From CAKSQL01 sp045606465 (GTDB taxonomy: Bacteria; Bacillota; Clostridia; UBA1381): a DNA stretch of 18,099 bases. A program made the position numbers and the translations under genes. Below are positions 1-7,512 of this stretch, one piece after another (positions within the stretch are counted from its first letter, which is position 1; each line of letters begins with the position of its first letter). The notes below the pieces were generated by a model. The model did no database searches. It saw only the letters and a program-made list of their open reading frames with translations, and was not told the origin of the DNA. Location of the stretch: NCBI GenBank assembly GCA_045606465.1, contig JAZURZ010000084.1, positions 1 to 18,099 of the forward strand, in the 5' to 3' direction.

Positions 1-12
1 ACTTTGTTGACT

Positions 13-41
13 ATTATACCATAATTGAAAGAAAAATTCAA
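13..41 (-). promoter_or_regulatory. Predicted leftward sigma-A promoter for a gene beyond the left edge
   Basis: On the minus strand, TTGAAT (plus 36-41) and TATAAT (plus 13-18) are separated by exactly 17 bases. The -35 differs from consensus at one position and the -10 is perfect. It lies just after the stop of the truncated radical SAM gene and points off the left edge, so I infer that a separate leftward transcript starts near the edge. Nothing downstream is visible to test this. Confidence 0.5.
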
Positions 42-64
42 GAAATACATAGGTATAATAAAAA

Positions 65-622
65 TTAGTCCATATTCAAACGCTTACCTATCGGAATCTT
101 AAGAGAATCATTTGCCGGCAACTCAATATTGACGCTTGTGCGGTCAGCAAGCATTCCTATTTTTGTTATAAGGTCATCCGAAGCTCCGGGAATGGTTTTT
201 GCGTGAATGTAGCCATTAAAATGATATTCATTTCTTAAAATAGAAAGACACTCTATCATAAGTTCCATGGTGTGGTCGGGAGATTTTACTACTGCAGAGC
301 TTAAAAAAAGTCCCTCAATATAATTACGCTTATAAAAATGAATTGTAAGGTCGGCAACTTCTCGGGGAGTAAAAGCAGCTCTTGGTACATCGTTAGAGCT
401 TCGGTTCACACAATATTGACAGTCGTACATACAAAAGTTTGTAAGCAAAAGCTTTAACAGGGAAATGCATCTGCCATCTGCCGAAAAGCTATGACAAATT
501 CCCGCTATTGATGCATTGCCTATTCCTTGGTGAGTATTTTTTCTGTCTGAACCGCTCGAGGAACAAGACGCATCATATTTTGCACTGTCGGCTAAAATTT
601 TCAGCTTTTGAGTAATGTCCAT
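65..622 (-). CDS. Truncated radical SAM protein, putative DNA modification/repair family (N-terminal part only)
   Basis: The 185-residue product begins like the radical SAM family annotated as putative DNA modification/repair protein, which is often encoded near a uracil-DNA-glycosylase-like gene. Visible family features are an AKYDASCSSSG segment near residue 14, GICHSFSADGRC near 41, and the 4Fe-4S/SAM motif CMYDCQYC with Cys64, Cys68 and Cys71. The family is usually around 400 residues. Here similarity runs to about residue 173 (VNIELPANDSLK), then a short unrelated tail ends at a stop. Neither other minus-strand frame over positions 1-100 restores a family-like sequence, so this is a truncation or rearrangement, not a simple frameshift. 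The start is supported by AAAGGAG 8 bases upstream. The product keeps the cluster-binding site but lacks over half the protein, so it is probably non-functional. Family identification is from memory of the motifs. Confidence 0.8.
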   Translation of the reverse strand: MDITQKLKILADSAKYDASCSSSGSDRKNTHQGIGNASIAGICHSFSADGRCISLLKLLLTNFCMYDCQYCVNRSSNDVPRAAFTPREVADLTIHFYKRNYIEGLFLSSAVVKSPDHTMELMIECLSILRNEYHFNGYIHAKTIPGASDDLITKIGMLADRTSVNIELPANDSLKIPIGKRLNMD

Positions 623-705
623 TATAAAAACTCCTTTTAAGTAAGTTAGTATAGAAACTCAATCGAATAATTTACAATTATAATTTATCTTCTGTGCCTA
701 ATTTA

Positions 706-734
706 ATTATATAATACGAACAAATGTTTGTCAA
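706..734 (-). promoter_or_regulatory. Consensus sigma-A promoter of the radical SAM gene
   Basis: On the minus strand, TTGACA (plus 729-734) and TATAAT (plus 706-711) are separated by 17 bases: both hexamers and the spacing are perfect. It faces the truncated radical SAM gene with an untranslated leader of roughly 75 bases and lies back to back with the rimP promoter. The spacer contains the LexA-box sequence listed separately. Confidence 0.8.
717..730. promoter_or_regulatory. LexA (SOS/Cheo) box operator
   Basis: The 14-mer CGAACAAATGTTTG matches the Gram-positive LexA consensus CGAACRNRYGTTYG at every position. It lies inside the spacer of the leftward promoter and overlaps the inner end of its -35 hexamer, a typical position for repression by steric block. 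I infer that the radical SAM gene is, or was, in the SOS regulon, which agrees with the DNA repair role proposed for its family. The box is about 25 bases upstream of the rimP -35, so an effect on the housekeeping operon is less likely. Confidence 0.75.
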
Positions 735-754
735 GAACTTTTTTTAAAAAAAGC

Positions 755-783
755 TTGCAATTGGTAATAATTTGTGGTATAAT
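755..783 (+). promoter_or_regulatory. Sigma-A promoter of the rimP-nusA-infB operon
   Basis: TTGCAA (755-760), a 17-base spacer and TATAAT (778-783) form a strong promoter. Transcription would begin near 790, giving a leader of about 80 bases that contains the hairpin at 811-836. No equally clear promoter was seen between the following genes, which are spaced as one operon. Confidence 0.8.
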
Positions 784-810
784 ATAACTGTTATCGAATA
801 GAATTTTTCG

Positions 811-836
811 AAAGAGTGGCTTTATAGCCACTCTTT
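811..836 (+). promoter_or_regulatory. Leader hairpin upstream of rimP
   Basis: AAAGAGTGGCT and AGCCACTCTTT form a perfect 11-bp stem around the loop TTAT, between the promoter and the rimP ribosome binding site. Similar GAGTGG-type hairpins precede rimP (ylxS) in other Firmicutes as I recall them. The 3' side ends in TTT, but no long U tract follows, so it could be an attenuator, a pause site or a stabilising structure. Feedback by the operon's own NusA is a possible reading, not shown by the sequence. Confidence 0.65.
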
Positions 837-871
837 CATGTTTAATTAAAGAAAAGGAGGAAAGAGTTGTT

Positions 872-1330
872 TTGAAAAATTCAATAGAAACAACTGTGCT
901 TGATTTGTGTGAAAAGACAGCTGAAGAACAAGGAGTTTATGTTGTTGATGTCACCTCAAAAAAAGAGAACTCACAAAGAATTTTACGCATATTTATAGAT
1001 AAAGAAGGTGGCGTTGGGTTAGATGATTGCGAGACGTTTTCAAGAGCAATCGAACCTATACTTGATGAAAAAGACCCAATAAAAGAGGCATACAGTTTAG
1101 AGGTTTCATCTCCTGGAGTTGACAGAAAGCTTACCGAGGACAGAGAATTTAATTATTATATTGGAAGAAAGGTAAGTGTTAAGCTTTATAAAGGGGTGGA
1201 CGGAAAAAAGGAATTTGATGGTATTTTGACAGAATACAATTCAGGGACTGCAGTGATTGAAACAGAGGAAGAAAAAATATCAGTAAAAAAGGAAGAGGCA
1301 GTTTTTATAAGATTATTTTTTGAAATGTAA
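872..1330 (+). CDS. rimP: Ribosome maturation factor RimP
   Basis: RimP is a cytoplasmic 30S assembly factor. The 152-residue protein has the normal family length, with the N-terminal alpha/beta domain containing GGVGLDDCETFSRAIEPILDE near residues 46-66 and the family signature YSLEVSSPGVDRKL near 74-87, followed by the small C-terminal SH3-like domain. The start is the rare codon TTG at 872, chosen because AAAAGGAGG (852-860) lies 11 bases upstream and no in-frame ATG gives the conserved N-terminus. It is the first gene of the operon and lies directly upstream of nusA, its usual Firmicutes position. Confidence 0.95.
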   Translation: MKNSIETTVLDLCEKTAEEQGVYVVDVTSKKENSQRILRIFIDKEGGVGLDDCETFSRAIEPILDEKDPIKEAYSLEVSSPGVDRKLTEDREFNYYIGRKVSVKLYKGVDGKKEFDGILTEYNSGTAVIETEEEKISVKKEEAVFIRLFFEM

Positions 1331-1387
1331 ATAAAATAAAGGTGTTTTAAAAATTTATTATGAATAAAAGGAAAGGATAAAATAAAA

Positions 1388-2437
1388 ATGAGTAAAGAAC
1401 TTTTAAAAGCATTGTCAGATATTTGTGAAGAAAAGGGAATTGAAAGCGATGTAATTTTAGATGCACTTGAGGCGGCTTTGGTTGCAGGATATAAAAGAAA
1501 CTTCAATTCTGCACAAAATGTTGAGGTTCAGCTTGACAGAAAAAAGGGGACAGTAAAGGTTGTTGCAAAAAAGGAAGTAGTTGAAGTTGAGGAGGAATTT
1601 AATGAGCAGACTCAAATTTCACTTGCCGATGCAAAGAAAATAAATGGTGCATATCAGATAGGAGATATTGTAGATATTGAAGTAACTCCAAGAGATTTTG
1701 GAAGAATTGCTGCAATGACTGCAAAGCAGGTAATAACTCAGCGTTTGCGTGAGGCGGAAAGAGGAATACTCTACAATGAATACACCAAGCTTGCAAATGA
1801 AATTATTTCGGGTAAGGTTGTGCGTATGGAAAGAGGAAATCTCTATATAGATATAGGCAAGCTTGAGGCGGTTATGCCTGCTAATGAAATACCATTTTCA
1901 GAGCAGCCCATTTCAGAGCATTTTAAAATTCATCAGAGAGTCAGCGGATATATAAGCGAGGTAAAAAATGGAAGCAAGGGAATGCAGATAATTCTCTCAA
2001 GAACCCATCCGGGGCTTATAAGAAAGCTTTTTGAAAGGGAAGTTCCTGAAATTCAAGACGGCGTGGTAGAGATAAAGAATATTGCTCGTGAGGCAGGCTC
2101 ACGTACGAAAATCGCTGTCTATGCAGAGGACGATGATATAGATGCACAAGGTGCATGCATAGGTCCTAAAGGAATGAGAGTCCAGAACATAGTAGATGAG
2201 CTTGGCGAGGAAAAAATTGATATAATAAAGTGGAACAAAGACCCAGCTGTTTATATCGCAGCAAGTCTTAGTCCATCAAAGGTTATCAGCGTGGAAATAA
2301 ACGAAGAAGAAAAATCATCAAGTGTTACAGTGCCTGAATATCAGCTTTCATTAGCTATAGGAAAATCAGGACAAAATGTTCGTCTTGCAGCAAGACTGAC
2401 AGGCTGGAAAATTGACATCACTCCTGCAAAGGAATAA
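1388..2437 (+). CDS. nusA: Transcription termination/antitermination factor NusA
   Basis: NusA binds RNA polymerase and nascent RNA and modulates pausing, termination and antitermination. The 349-residue protein has the compact Firmicutes layout: an RNA-polymerase-binding N-terminal domain (about 1-125), an S1 domain (about 130-200), KH1 with GPKGMRVQ near 258, and KH2 with GKSGQNVRLAARLTGW near 327-343. The C-terminal acidic repeats of proteobacterial NusA are absent, as expected for this group. An AAAGGAAAGGA ribosome binding site (1367-1377) precedes the ATG. Gene order after rimP is conserved. Confidence 0.97.
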   Translation: MSKELLKALSDICEEKGIESDVILDALEAALVAGYKRNFNSAQNVEVQLDRKKGTVKVVAKKEVVEVEEEFNEQTQISLADAKKINGAYQIGDIVDIEVTPRDFGRIAAMTAKQVITQRLREAERGILYNEYTKLANEIISGKVVRMERGNLYIDIGKLEAVMPANEIPFSEQPISEHFKIHQRVSGYISEVKNGSKGMQIILSRTHPGLIRKLFEREVPEIQDGVVEIKNIAREAGSRTKIAVYAEDDDIDAQGACIGPKGMRVQNIVDELGEEKIDIIKWNKDPAVYIAASLSPSKVISVEINEEEKSSSVTVPEYQLSLAIGKSGQNVRLAARLTGWKIDITPAKE

Positions 2438-2464
2438 AAAATTGCTTTTTGAAAGGAAGAAAAA

Positions 2465-2722
2465 ATGGAAAAGCATATACCTCTTAGAATGTGCGTAGCG
2501 TGCAGAAAAATGCTCCCTAAAGATGAGCTTGTAAAGGTGGTCTTTAAAGACTCAAAGGTAGAAATTGACCATTTTTTCAAAAAACAAGGCAGAGGAGCAT
2601 ATATTTGCAAAGATTTAAAATGTATTGAAGCAGCAAAAAAGAAAAAAGCTTTTTCAAAACATTTTAAAACATTTATTCCTGATGCCATTTATGATGAGAT
2701 AAAGGAGCTTTTTAATGGATAA
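2465..2722 (+). CDS. rnpM: YlxR/RnpM family RNase P modulator
   Basis: This small basic protein of 85 residues belongs to the YlxR family (DUF448), whose Bacillus subtilis member was renamed RnpM for modulating RNase P activity. Visible signatures are PLRMCVACRK at residues 6-15 and GRGAYICKD near 42-50, typical of the nucleic-acid-binding fold. It lies between nusA and ylxQ, the standard context. A GAAAGGAAG site is just upstream of the ATG. The last codons overlap the next gene by 8 bases, suggesting translational coupling. Confidence 0.93.
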   Translation: MEKHIPLRMCVACRKMLPKDELVKVVFKDSKVEIDHFFKKQGRGAYICKDLKCIEAAKKKKAFSKHFKTFIPDAIYDEIKELFNG

Positions 2723-3014
2723 ATTATTACAAATGCTTGGAATGGCAAAAAAAGCAGGTAAGGTAACAACGGGAGAAATTTTGTGCGAAAAGGCAATAAA
2801 ATCCGGAGAAAGCGTGCTTGTAATCATAGCAAAGGATATCTCACAAAATTCAAAAAAGGATATTACAAATCTTTGTAAATATTATGGGGTCAGATATATA
2901 GAATATGCCGATATGGAGCTTCTCGGGAAATATACCGGTGGCGGTTACAGAGCGGTTGTGTCAGTTAATGATGACGGCTTTGCCAAGGTAATTTTAAATA
3001 AATATTCCATATAA
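2715..3014 (+). CDS. ylxQ: L7Ae-family K-turn RNA-binding protein YlxQ
   Basis: The 99-residue protein has the L7Ae/L30e/YlxQ fold. MLGMAKKAGKVTTGE at residues 7-21 matches the family's RNA-binding N-terminal segment, followed by a hydrophobic LVIIAKDIS strand and TGGGYRAVVSV near 74-84. Family members bind kink-turn RNA; the target of YlxQ is not settled. It overlaps rnpM by 8 bases, and its AAAGGAG ribosome binding site (2701-2707) lies within the rnpM coding sequence. Its position between rnpM and infB is conserved in Firmicutes. Confidence 0.92.
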   Translation: MDKLLQMLGMAKKAGKVTTGEILCEKAIKSGESVLVIIAKDISQNSKKDITNLCKYYGVRYIEYADMELLGKYTGGGYRAVVSVNDDGFAKVILNKYSI

Positions 3015-3041
3015 GAGATAGAAAGGAATGGTGAAAATATA

Positions 3042-5471
3042 ATGGTTTCTAAAATTAAAGTAAATGATATAGCAAAGGATTTAGGTGTAACAAGTAAAGA
3101 CGTAGTTGAGAAGTTGGCATTAGTTGGAATTGAGGTGAAGGGACCTCAGTCGTCGCTGGAGATAGAGCAGTTGGGAATTTTAATAGATATATATACTCAA
3201 CTCAATGATATTGGCGATATAAAACTCATAAAGCCTGAGGTTGAAAAGAAAAAAGAGCCTAAGGCAGAAGAAGTTAAAGAAACAAAAAAAGAAGAAGCTA
3301 AGAAAGAAGAAACTAAGGAAAAAGAAATAAAGGCAAAGAAAGAGGAAAACCTCGAGGAAAAAACAAAAGAGATCAAAAAGCCCAAGAAAGAAGAAAAAAA
3401 GGTTCAACCTCCTGCACCTGTCAAGAAGAAAAAGGAGAAGCCTGTTTTGCCTGCTGAAACAATAGAGCAGATTGAAAAGACAAAGAATGCTTTTGTTGTA
3501 GAAACAAAGACAGAGGTTCGTTATGTAGATACAAGAACATCTACTGCTGATTTAGAGAAAATAGAAACTACCGAACGTCTGGAAAGTATGGTAGATAGCA
3601 ACATAGAGCGTCTTGAAAAGGACAGAGAAGACAGAGGCAAGAAGAAAAAGAAAAATAAAAATTTAGAAAAGCAGTTTGAACAAGAAACTCCTCAGAAAAA
3701 GCCTGAACCCAAGAAAAAGGTGATTGAGTTTATTGAAATTCCCGAGGAAATCACAGTGGGAGATTTGGCACAAAAGCTTGAAGTGGGTGCTGCAGAGGTT
3801 GTTAAAAAGCTTATGATGCTTGGAGTAATGGCAACCATTACCCAGACAATAGATTTTGATACCGCTTCATTAATAGGCGAAGAAATGGGTGTTGAGGTAA
3901 GAAAGGAAATAGTTCTTACAAAAGAGGACATACTATTTACCGAGGAGGAAGACAAACCCGAGGATTTAATTGGGCGTCCTCCTGTTGTAGTTGTAATGGG
4001 ACACGTTGACCATGGTAAGACCTCTTTGCTTGATGCAATAAGAAACACATCGGTAACTGCAACCGAGGCAGGTGGCATTACCCAGCATATAGGTGCGTAT
4101 AGCGTAAGGCTAAATGACCGTGATATCACATTTTTGGATACTCCGGGACACGAGGCTTTTACAACCATGCGTGCAAGAGGAGCACAGGTAACAGACGTTG
4201 CAATATTGGTGGTTGCAGCAGATGACGGAATTATGCCCCAGACTGTTGAGGCAATAAACCACGCAAAAGCGGCAGGCGTAACAATAGTTGTTGCAATAAA
4301 TAAGATAGATAAAGAGGGTGCAAACCCTGAAAGAGTAAAGCAAATGCTTGTGGAGCATGAGCTTGTTCCCGAGGAATGGGGCGGCGACACTGTTTGCGTT
4401 GAAATTTCAGCAAAGCAAAATATCAATATAGACGGACTTTTGGAAATGGTACTGCTTATTGCAGATATGAAGGAGCTTAAAGCAAATCCGGATAAGGCTG
4501 CAAAGGGAACTGTAATTGAAGCGCAAATTGACAAAGGTAGAGGTCCTGTAGCAACAGTTTTGGTTCAGGAGGGAACTTTGAATGTTGGAGATATTGTCAT
4601 TGCAGGAACAGCGGTAGGTCATGTAAGAGCAATGGTAAATGATAAGGGAAGAAGAGTAAAAACTGCAACTCCCTCAACTCCTGTGGAAATTCTTGGTCTT
4701 TCAGAGGCTCCATCAGGCGGTGACACCTTCAGAGTTGTAAAGGACGAAAAGCTTGCCCGTGATGTTGCCGAAACAAGACGTCGTGAACAAAAGGAAACAC
4801 GCTTTAATGCAACAGTTAAGGTATCTCTTGACAACCTCTTCTCTCAGATTGATGAGGGTAACATGAAGGAACTTAATGTAATTATAAAGGCGGACGTTCA
4901 GGGCTCGGTTGAGGCAGTGCGCCAGTCTTTGGAAAAGCTTTCAAATGACGAGGTAAGAGTTCGTGCAATCCATGGCGGAGTGGGCGCAATAAATGAATCA
5001 GACGTAATGCTTGCAAATGCATCAAATGCAATTATAGTAGGATTTAATGTTCGTCCCGACGCAGGAGCCGTATCAGCGGCAGAACGCCAGGAGGTAGATA
5101 TAAGACTCTACAGAGTAATATATCAGGCTATAGAAGAAATTGAAGCTGCTATGAAGGGTATGCTTGACCCTGAATTTAAAGAGGCAGTTATTGGCTATGC
5201 TGAGGTTCGTCAGACCTTCAAGGTTTCAGGAGTAGGAACCATTGCAGGCTCATATGTCACAAGCGGAAAAATCACCAGAAATGCTAAAGTAAGACTGGTT
5301 CGTGACGGTATTGTTATCCATGAAGGCGAGATAGATAGCTTAAGACGTTTCAAGGATGATGTCAAGGAAGTTAATGAAGGCTACGAATGTGGTATCGGAA
5401 TTGAAAAATTCAATGATGTCAAGGACGGAGATGTCATAGAGTGCTTTATCATGGAGGAAATTGAAAGATAA
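3042..5471 (+). CDS. infB: Translation initiation factor IF-2
   Basis: IF-2 is the GTPase that places initiator fMet-tRNA on the 30S subunit and promotes 50S joining. In the 809-residue product an IF2_N domain (about 2-40) is followed by a long Lys/Glu-rich linker (about 66-225), a second IF2_N domain (about 240-295) and the G domain with GHVDHGKT at 320-327, DTPGH at 366-370 and NKID at 420-423. Domains II, III and the fMet-tRNA-binding C2 domain complete the protein. The linker is low-complexity but open, and its variability between species is normal. The ATG is preceded by GGTGA at a 7-base spacing. It lies between ylxQ and rbfA as in other Firmicutes. Confidence 0.98.
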   Translation: MVSKIKVNDIAKDLGVTSKDVVEKLALVGIEVKGPQSSLEIEQLGILIDIYTQLNDIGDIKLIKPEVEKKKEPKAEEVKETKKEEAKKEETKEKEIKAKKEENLEEKTKEIKKPKKEEKKVQPPAPVKKKKEKPVLPAETIEQIEKTKNAFVVETKTEVRYVDTRTSTADLEKIETTERLESMVDSNIERLEKDREDRGKKKKKNKNLEKQFEQETPQKKPEPKKKVIEFIEIPEEITVGDLAQKLEVGAAEVVKKLMMLGVMATITQTIDFDTASLIGEEMGVEVRKEIVLTKEDILFTEEEDKPEDLIGRPPVVVVMGHVDHGKTSLLDAIRNTSVTATEAGGITQHIGAYSVRLNDRDITFLDTPGHEAFTTMRARGAQVTDVAILVVAADDGIMPQTVEAINHAKAAGVTIVVAINKIDKEGANPERVKQMLVEHELVPEEWGGDTVCVEISAKQNINIDGLLEMVLLIADMKELKANPDKAAKGTVIEAQIDKGRGPVATVLVQEGTLNVGDIVIAGTAVGHVRAMVNDKGRRVKTATPSTPVEILGLSEAPSGGDTFRVVKDEKLARDVAETRRREQKETRFNATVKVSLDNLFSQIDEGNMKELNVIIKADVQGSVEAVRQSLEKLSNDEVRVRAIHGGVGAINESDVMLANASNAIIVGFNVRPDAGAVSAAERQEVDIRLYRVIYQAIEEIEAAMKGMLDPEFKEAVIGYAEVRQTFKVSGVGTIAGSYVTSGKITRNAKVRLVRDGIVIHEGEIDSLRRFKDDVKEVNEGYECGIGIEKFNDVKDGDVIECFIMEEIER

Positions 5472-5501
5472 CCAAATTGATAAAATCGAAAGGATTTTAA
5501 A

Positions 5502-5849
5502 ATGGCAAAGGAAAGAATTAATAAAATAAACGAGGAGCTTCGTCGTGAATTGAGTGCAATCTTAAGAGAGGTAAAGGACTCAAGAATTCCCATGATGACA
5601 AGTGTTGTTTCGGTAAGCGTAACAAACGATTTAAGTTATGCAAAAATTTATGTAAGTGTCATGGGCGACGAAATGGTTCAAAAAAAGGCGTTGGAGGGAC
5701 TAAAGAGTGCATCGGGCTTTATACGTCGTGAGGCAGGTCACAGGCTCTCACTTCGCCATACCCCCGAAATGATTTTTGAACTTGACCATTCAATTGAGCA
5801 TGGTGCATATATCAATAAAATGATTTCGGATTTGAATAAAAAGGATTGA
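5502..5849 (+). CDS. rbfA: 30S ribosome-binding factor RbfA
   Basis: RbfA is a KH-like 30S maturation factor that acts near the 16S rRNA 5' end. The 115-residue product starts MAKERINKINEELRRELS and contains the family segment LSYAKIYVSVMG near residues 44-55 and the C-terminal LRHTPEMIFELDHSIEHG near 85-102. Length and order after infB are standard. GAAAGGA lies upstream of the ATG. Only 7 bases separate its stop from nrnA, consistent with cotranscription. Confidence 0.96.
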   Translation: MAKERINKINEELRRELSAILREVKDSRIPMMTSVVSVSVTNDLSYAKIYVSVMGDEMVQKKALEGLKSASGFIRREAGHRLSLRHTPEMIFELDHSIEHGAYINKMISDLNKKD

Positions 5850-5856
5850 TAAAAAG

Positions 5857-6822
5857 ATGGATAAAGCTGTAAAAATGATAAAGGCTGCTAAAAAAATAGC
5901 AATCCTTACACACATATCGGAAGACGCAGATGCTATAGGTAGTGCCTTTGCATTTGCAGATGCTGTAAGTCAGGAAGAAAAAATAGCCGATATTTATATA
6001 AGTGCAGAGCCTGAATCAAGAGTGAAATTTTTAGGAAAAGACTATATCATTTTTGATGAACAAGCTGAAATTCCTGATTATGATTTGTGTGTTTGCTTAG
6101 ACAGCGCAGACCTTTTAAGGCTTGGAAAAAGAGAAAAAATATTTAAAAGTGCAAAAGCTACTCTTAATATCGACCATCATTTTACAAACACACGCTATGC
6201 AGATGAAAATTATGTTGAGGGGGATGCATCATCAACAGGTGAGCTTATATATTCTCTTATAGAAAAGATGGGAATGAATATAACTCCAAGAATAGCAGAA
6301 TGTCTTTATTCTGCAATAGCAAGCGATACGGGATGTTTTAAATATTCAAGTGTCACCCCAAAAACTATGCAGATTGCGGCAGACCTTTTAAAAATTGGCA
6401 TTGACCATGCAGGAATATGCAGGCTTTTATTTGATACCGAACCCAAAAATGTGCTCATGCTTAAGGGGCATATAATGAAAAATATCCGTGAATATTTTAA
6501 TGGTACACTTTGCCTTGTTGCAGTGACCAACGAGGAATTTGAAAGCTTTAATGCTCCAGAAAAGGACACAGGCGATATTGTAAATATCCCAAGAATGGTA
6601 GAGGGCTGCGAAATAGCAGCATCAATTCGACAAACGCCTGAGAGAATTAAAGTAAGCTTTCGCTCGAATGGGAAATATGATGTTTCGGAAATTGCTAAAG
6701 CCTTTGGGGGCGGCGGTCATAAAATGGCGTCAGGAGCTACTATAACCAATAAAAGCATTGCTGATGCAGAAAAAATGGTAGTCGAGGAATGCAGAAAGTA
6801 TTTAAAGAAAGAGCCGGTGTAA
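5857..6822 (+). CDS. nrnA: DHH/DHHA1 phosphoesterase NrnA (oligoribonuclease / pAp phosphatase)
   Basis: NrnA-type enzymes degrade short RNA oligonucleotides and dephosphorylate 3'-phosphoadenosine 5'-phosphate. In the 321-residue product the metal-binding motifs are visible: His19-x3-Asp23-x-Asp25, LDSAD near 81-85 (Asp82), DHH at 106-108 and SDTG near 156-159. The DHHA1 substrate-binding motif GGGGHKMASG is at 284-293. Motif I reads HISEDADAIGS where most homologues have HxxPDGDAIGS; the metal ligands are kept, so activity is expected. It follows rbfA as in many Firmicutes. Confidence 0.93.
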   Translation: MDKAVKMIKAAKKIAILTHISEDADAIGSAFAFADAVSQEEKIADIYISAEPESRVKFLGKDYIIFDEQAEIPDYDLCVCLDSADLLRLGKREKIFKSAKATLNIDHHFTNTRYADENYVEGDASSTGELIYSLIEKMGMNITPRIAECLYSAIASDTGCFKYSSVTPKTMQIAADLLKIGIDHAGICRLLFDTEPKNVLMLKGHIMKNIREYFNGTLCLVAVTNEEFESFNAPEKDTGDIVNIPRMVEGCEIAASIRQTPERIKVSFRSNGKYDVSEIAKAFGGGGHKMASGATITNKSIADAEKMVVEECRKYLKKEPV

Positions 6823-6830
6823 AAAAAATT

Positions 6831-7484
6831 ATGATAGAGTATGATAAGGATGCCATTGTGCATCCCTACATAACTGAATATTTAAGAGAGGTTATCCCTG
6901 AAAGTGATGGGATTTTAAAGGAACTTGAAGCATATGCCGATGAAAATTCAGTGCCCATAGTTCAGCCTGAAACCGCTCAGTTTTTAAAGACCCTTGTAAG
7001 AATGAAAAATCCCGAAAGAATTCTTGAGGTGGGCACCGCCATAGGCTACTCCGCAATTTTAATGGCAACAGAAAGCAATGGCACAATTTCTACCCTTGAG
7101 AGTAATTCTGAAATGGTAGTAATCGCAAGAGAAAATATAAAAAAAGCAGGGCTTGAAGAAAAAATTCATGTTATAGAAAAAGATGCAAGGGAGTATTTTA
7201 AAACCCTTACAGGAGAATATGATATGATATTTTTGGACGGGCCTAAGGCGCATTATATTCATATGTTAAACGATTGCGTAAGACTTTTAAAAAAAGGCGG
7301 AATACTTGTCGCTGACAATGTTCTTTATAAGGGCATGACTGCTGATGAAGAACATGTTGTAAGACGGAAAATAACTATAGTAAAAAGATTAAAACACTTT
7401 ATTTCGGCACAGATGCAACGCCCTGATTTAAGAACTGTACTTCTTCCTTTGGGAGATGGTGTAACTGTTGCAGTAAAAATTTAA
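6831..7484 (+). CDS. trmR: tRNA 5-hydroxyuridine methyltransferase, TrmR/YrrM family
   Basis: A class I SAM-dependent O-methyltransferase of 217 residues. The SAM-binding motif I is EVGTAIGYSA at 66-75, the family acidic motif is MIFLDGPKAHY near 132-142, and ADNVLYKG at 161-168 holds the metal-binding Asp-Asn pair. It resembles Bacillus YrrM (TrmR), which methylates 5-hydroxyuridine at tRNA position 34 to 5-methoxyuridine. The next gene is of the TrhP family, which makes the hydroxyuridine, so context supports the substrate. I chose the ATG at 6831 because MIEYDKDAI aligns with the usual N-terminus. An in-frame ATG at 6789 inside the end of nrnA would add 14 residues but has GAGG almost touching the start codon. 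Less specifically it could be a catechol-type O-methyltransferase. Confidence 0.87.
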   Translation: MIEYDKDAIVHPYITEYLREVIPESDGILKELEAYADENSVPIVQPETAQFLKTLVRMKNPERILEVGTAIGYSAILMATESNGTISTLESNSEMVVIARENIKKAGLEEKIHVIEKDAREYFKTLTGEYDMIFLDGPKAHYIHMLNDCVRLLKKGGILVADNVLYKGMTADEEHVVRRKITIVKRLKHFISAQMQRPDLRTVLLPLGDGVTVAVKI

Positions 7485-7512
7485 GAAAAGAAAAAATGAA
7501 AGGGAAATTTCT

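Noticed and set aside
3180..3407. Phe/Leu-rich open frames on the minus strand that look like membrane proteins
   Set aside because: They are the complement of the AAG/GAA-rich Lys/Glu linker of infB, which reads as TTT/CTT codons; a composition artefact.
3692..4534. 280-residue open frame on the minus strand opposite infB
   Set aside because: It mirrors the highly conserved IF-2 G-domain coding region, is Ser/Ile/Thr-rich without recognisable motifs, and has no ribosome binding site or family resemblance.
6789..6830. Upstream start for the TrmR-like methyltransferase
   Set aside because: It overlaps the end of nrnA, has poor RBS spacing and adds residues not expected in the family, though it cannot be fully excluded.
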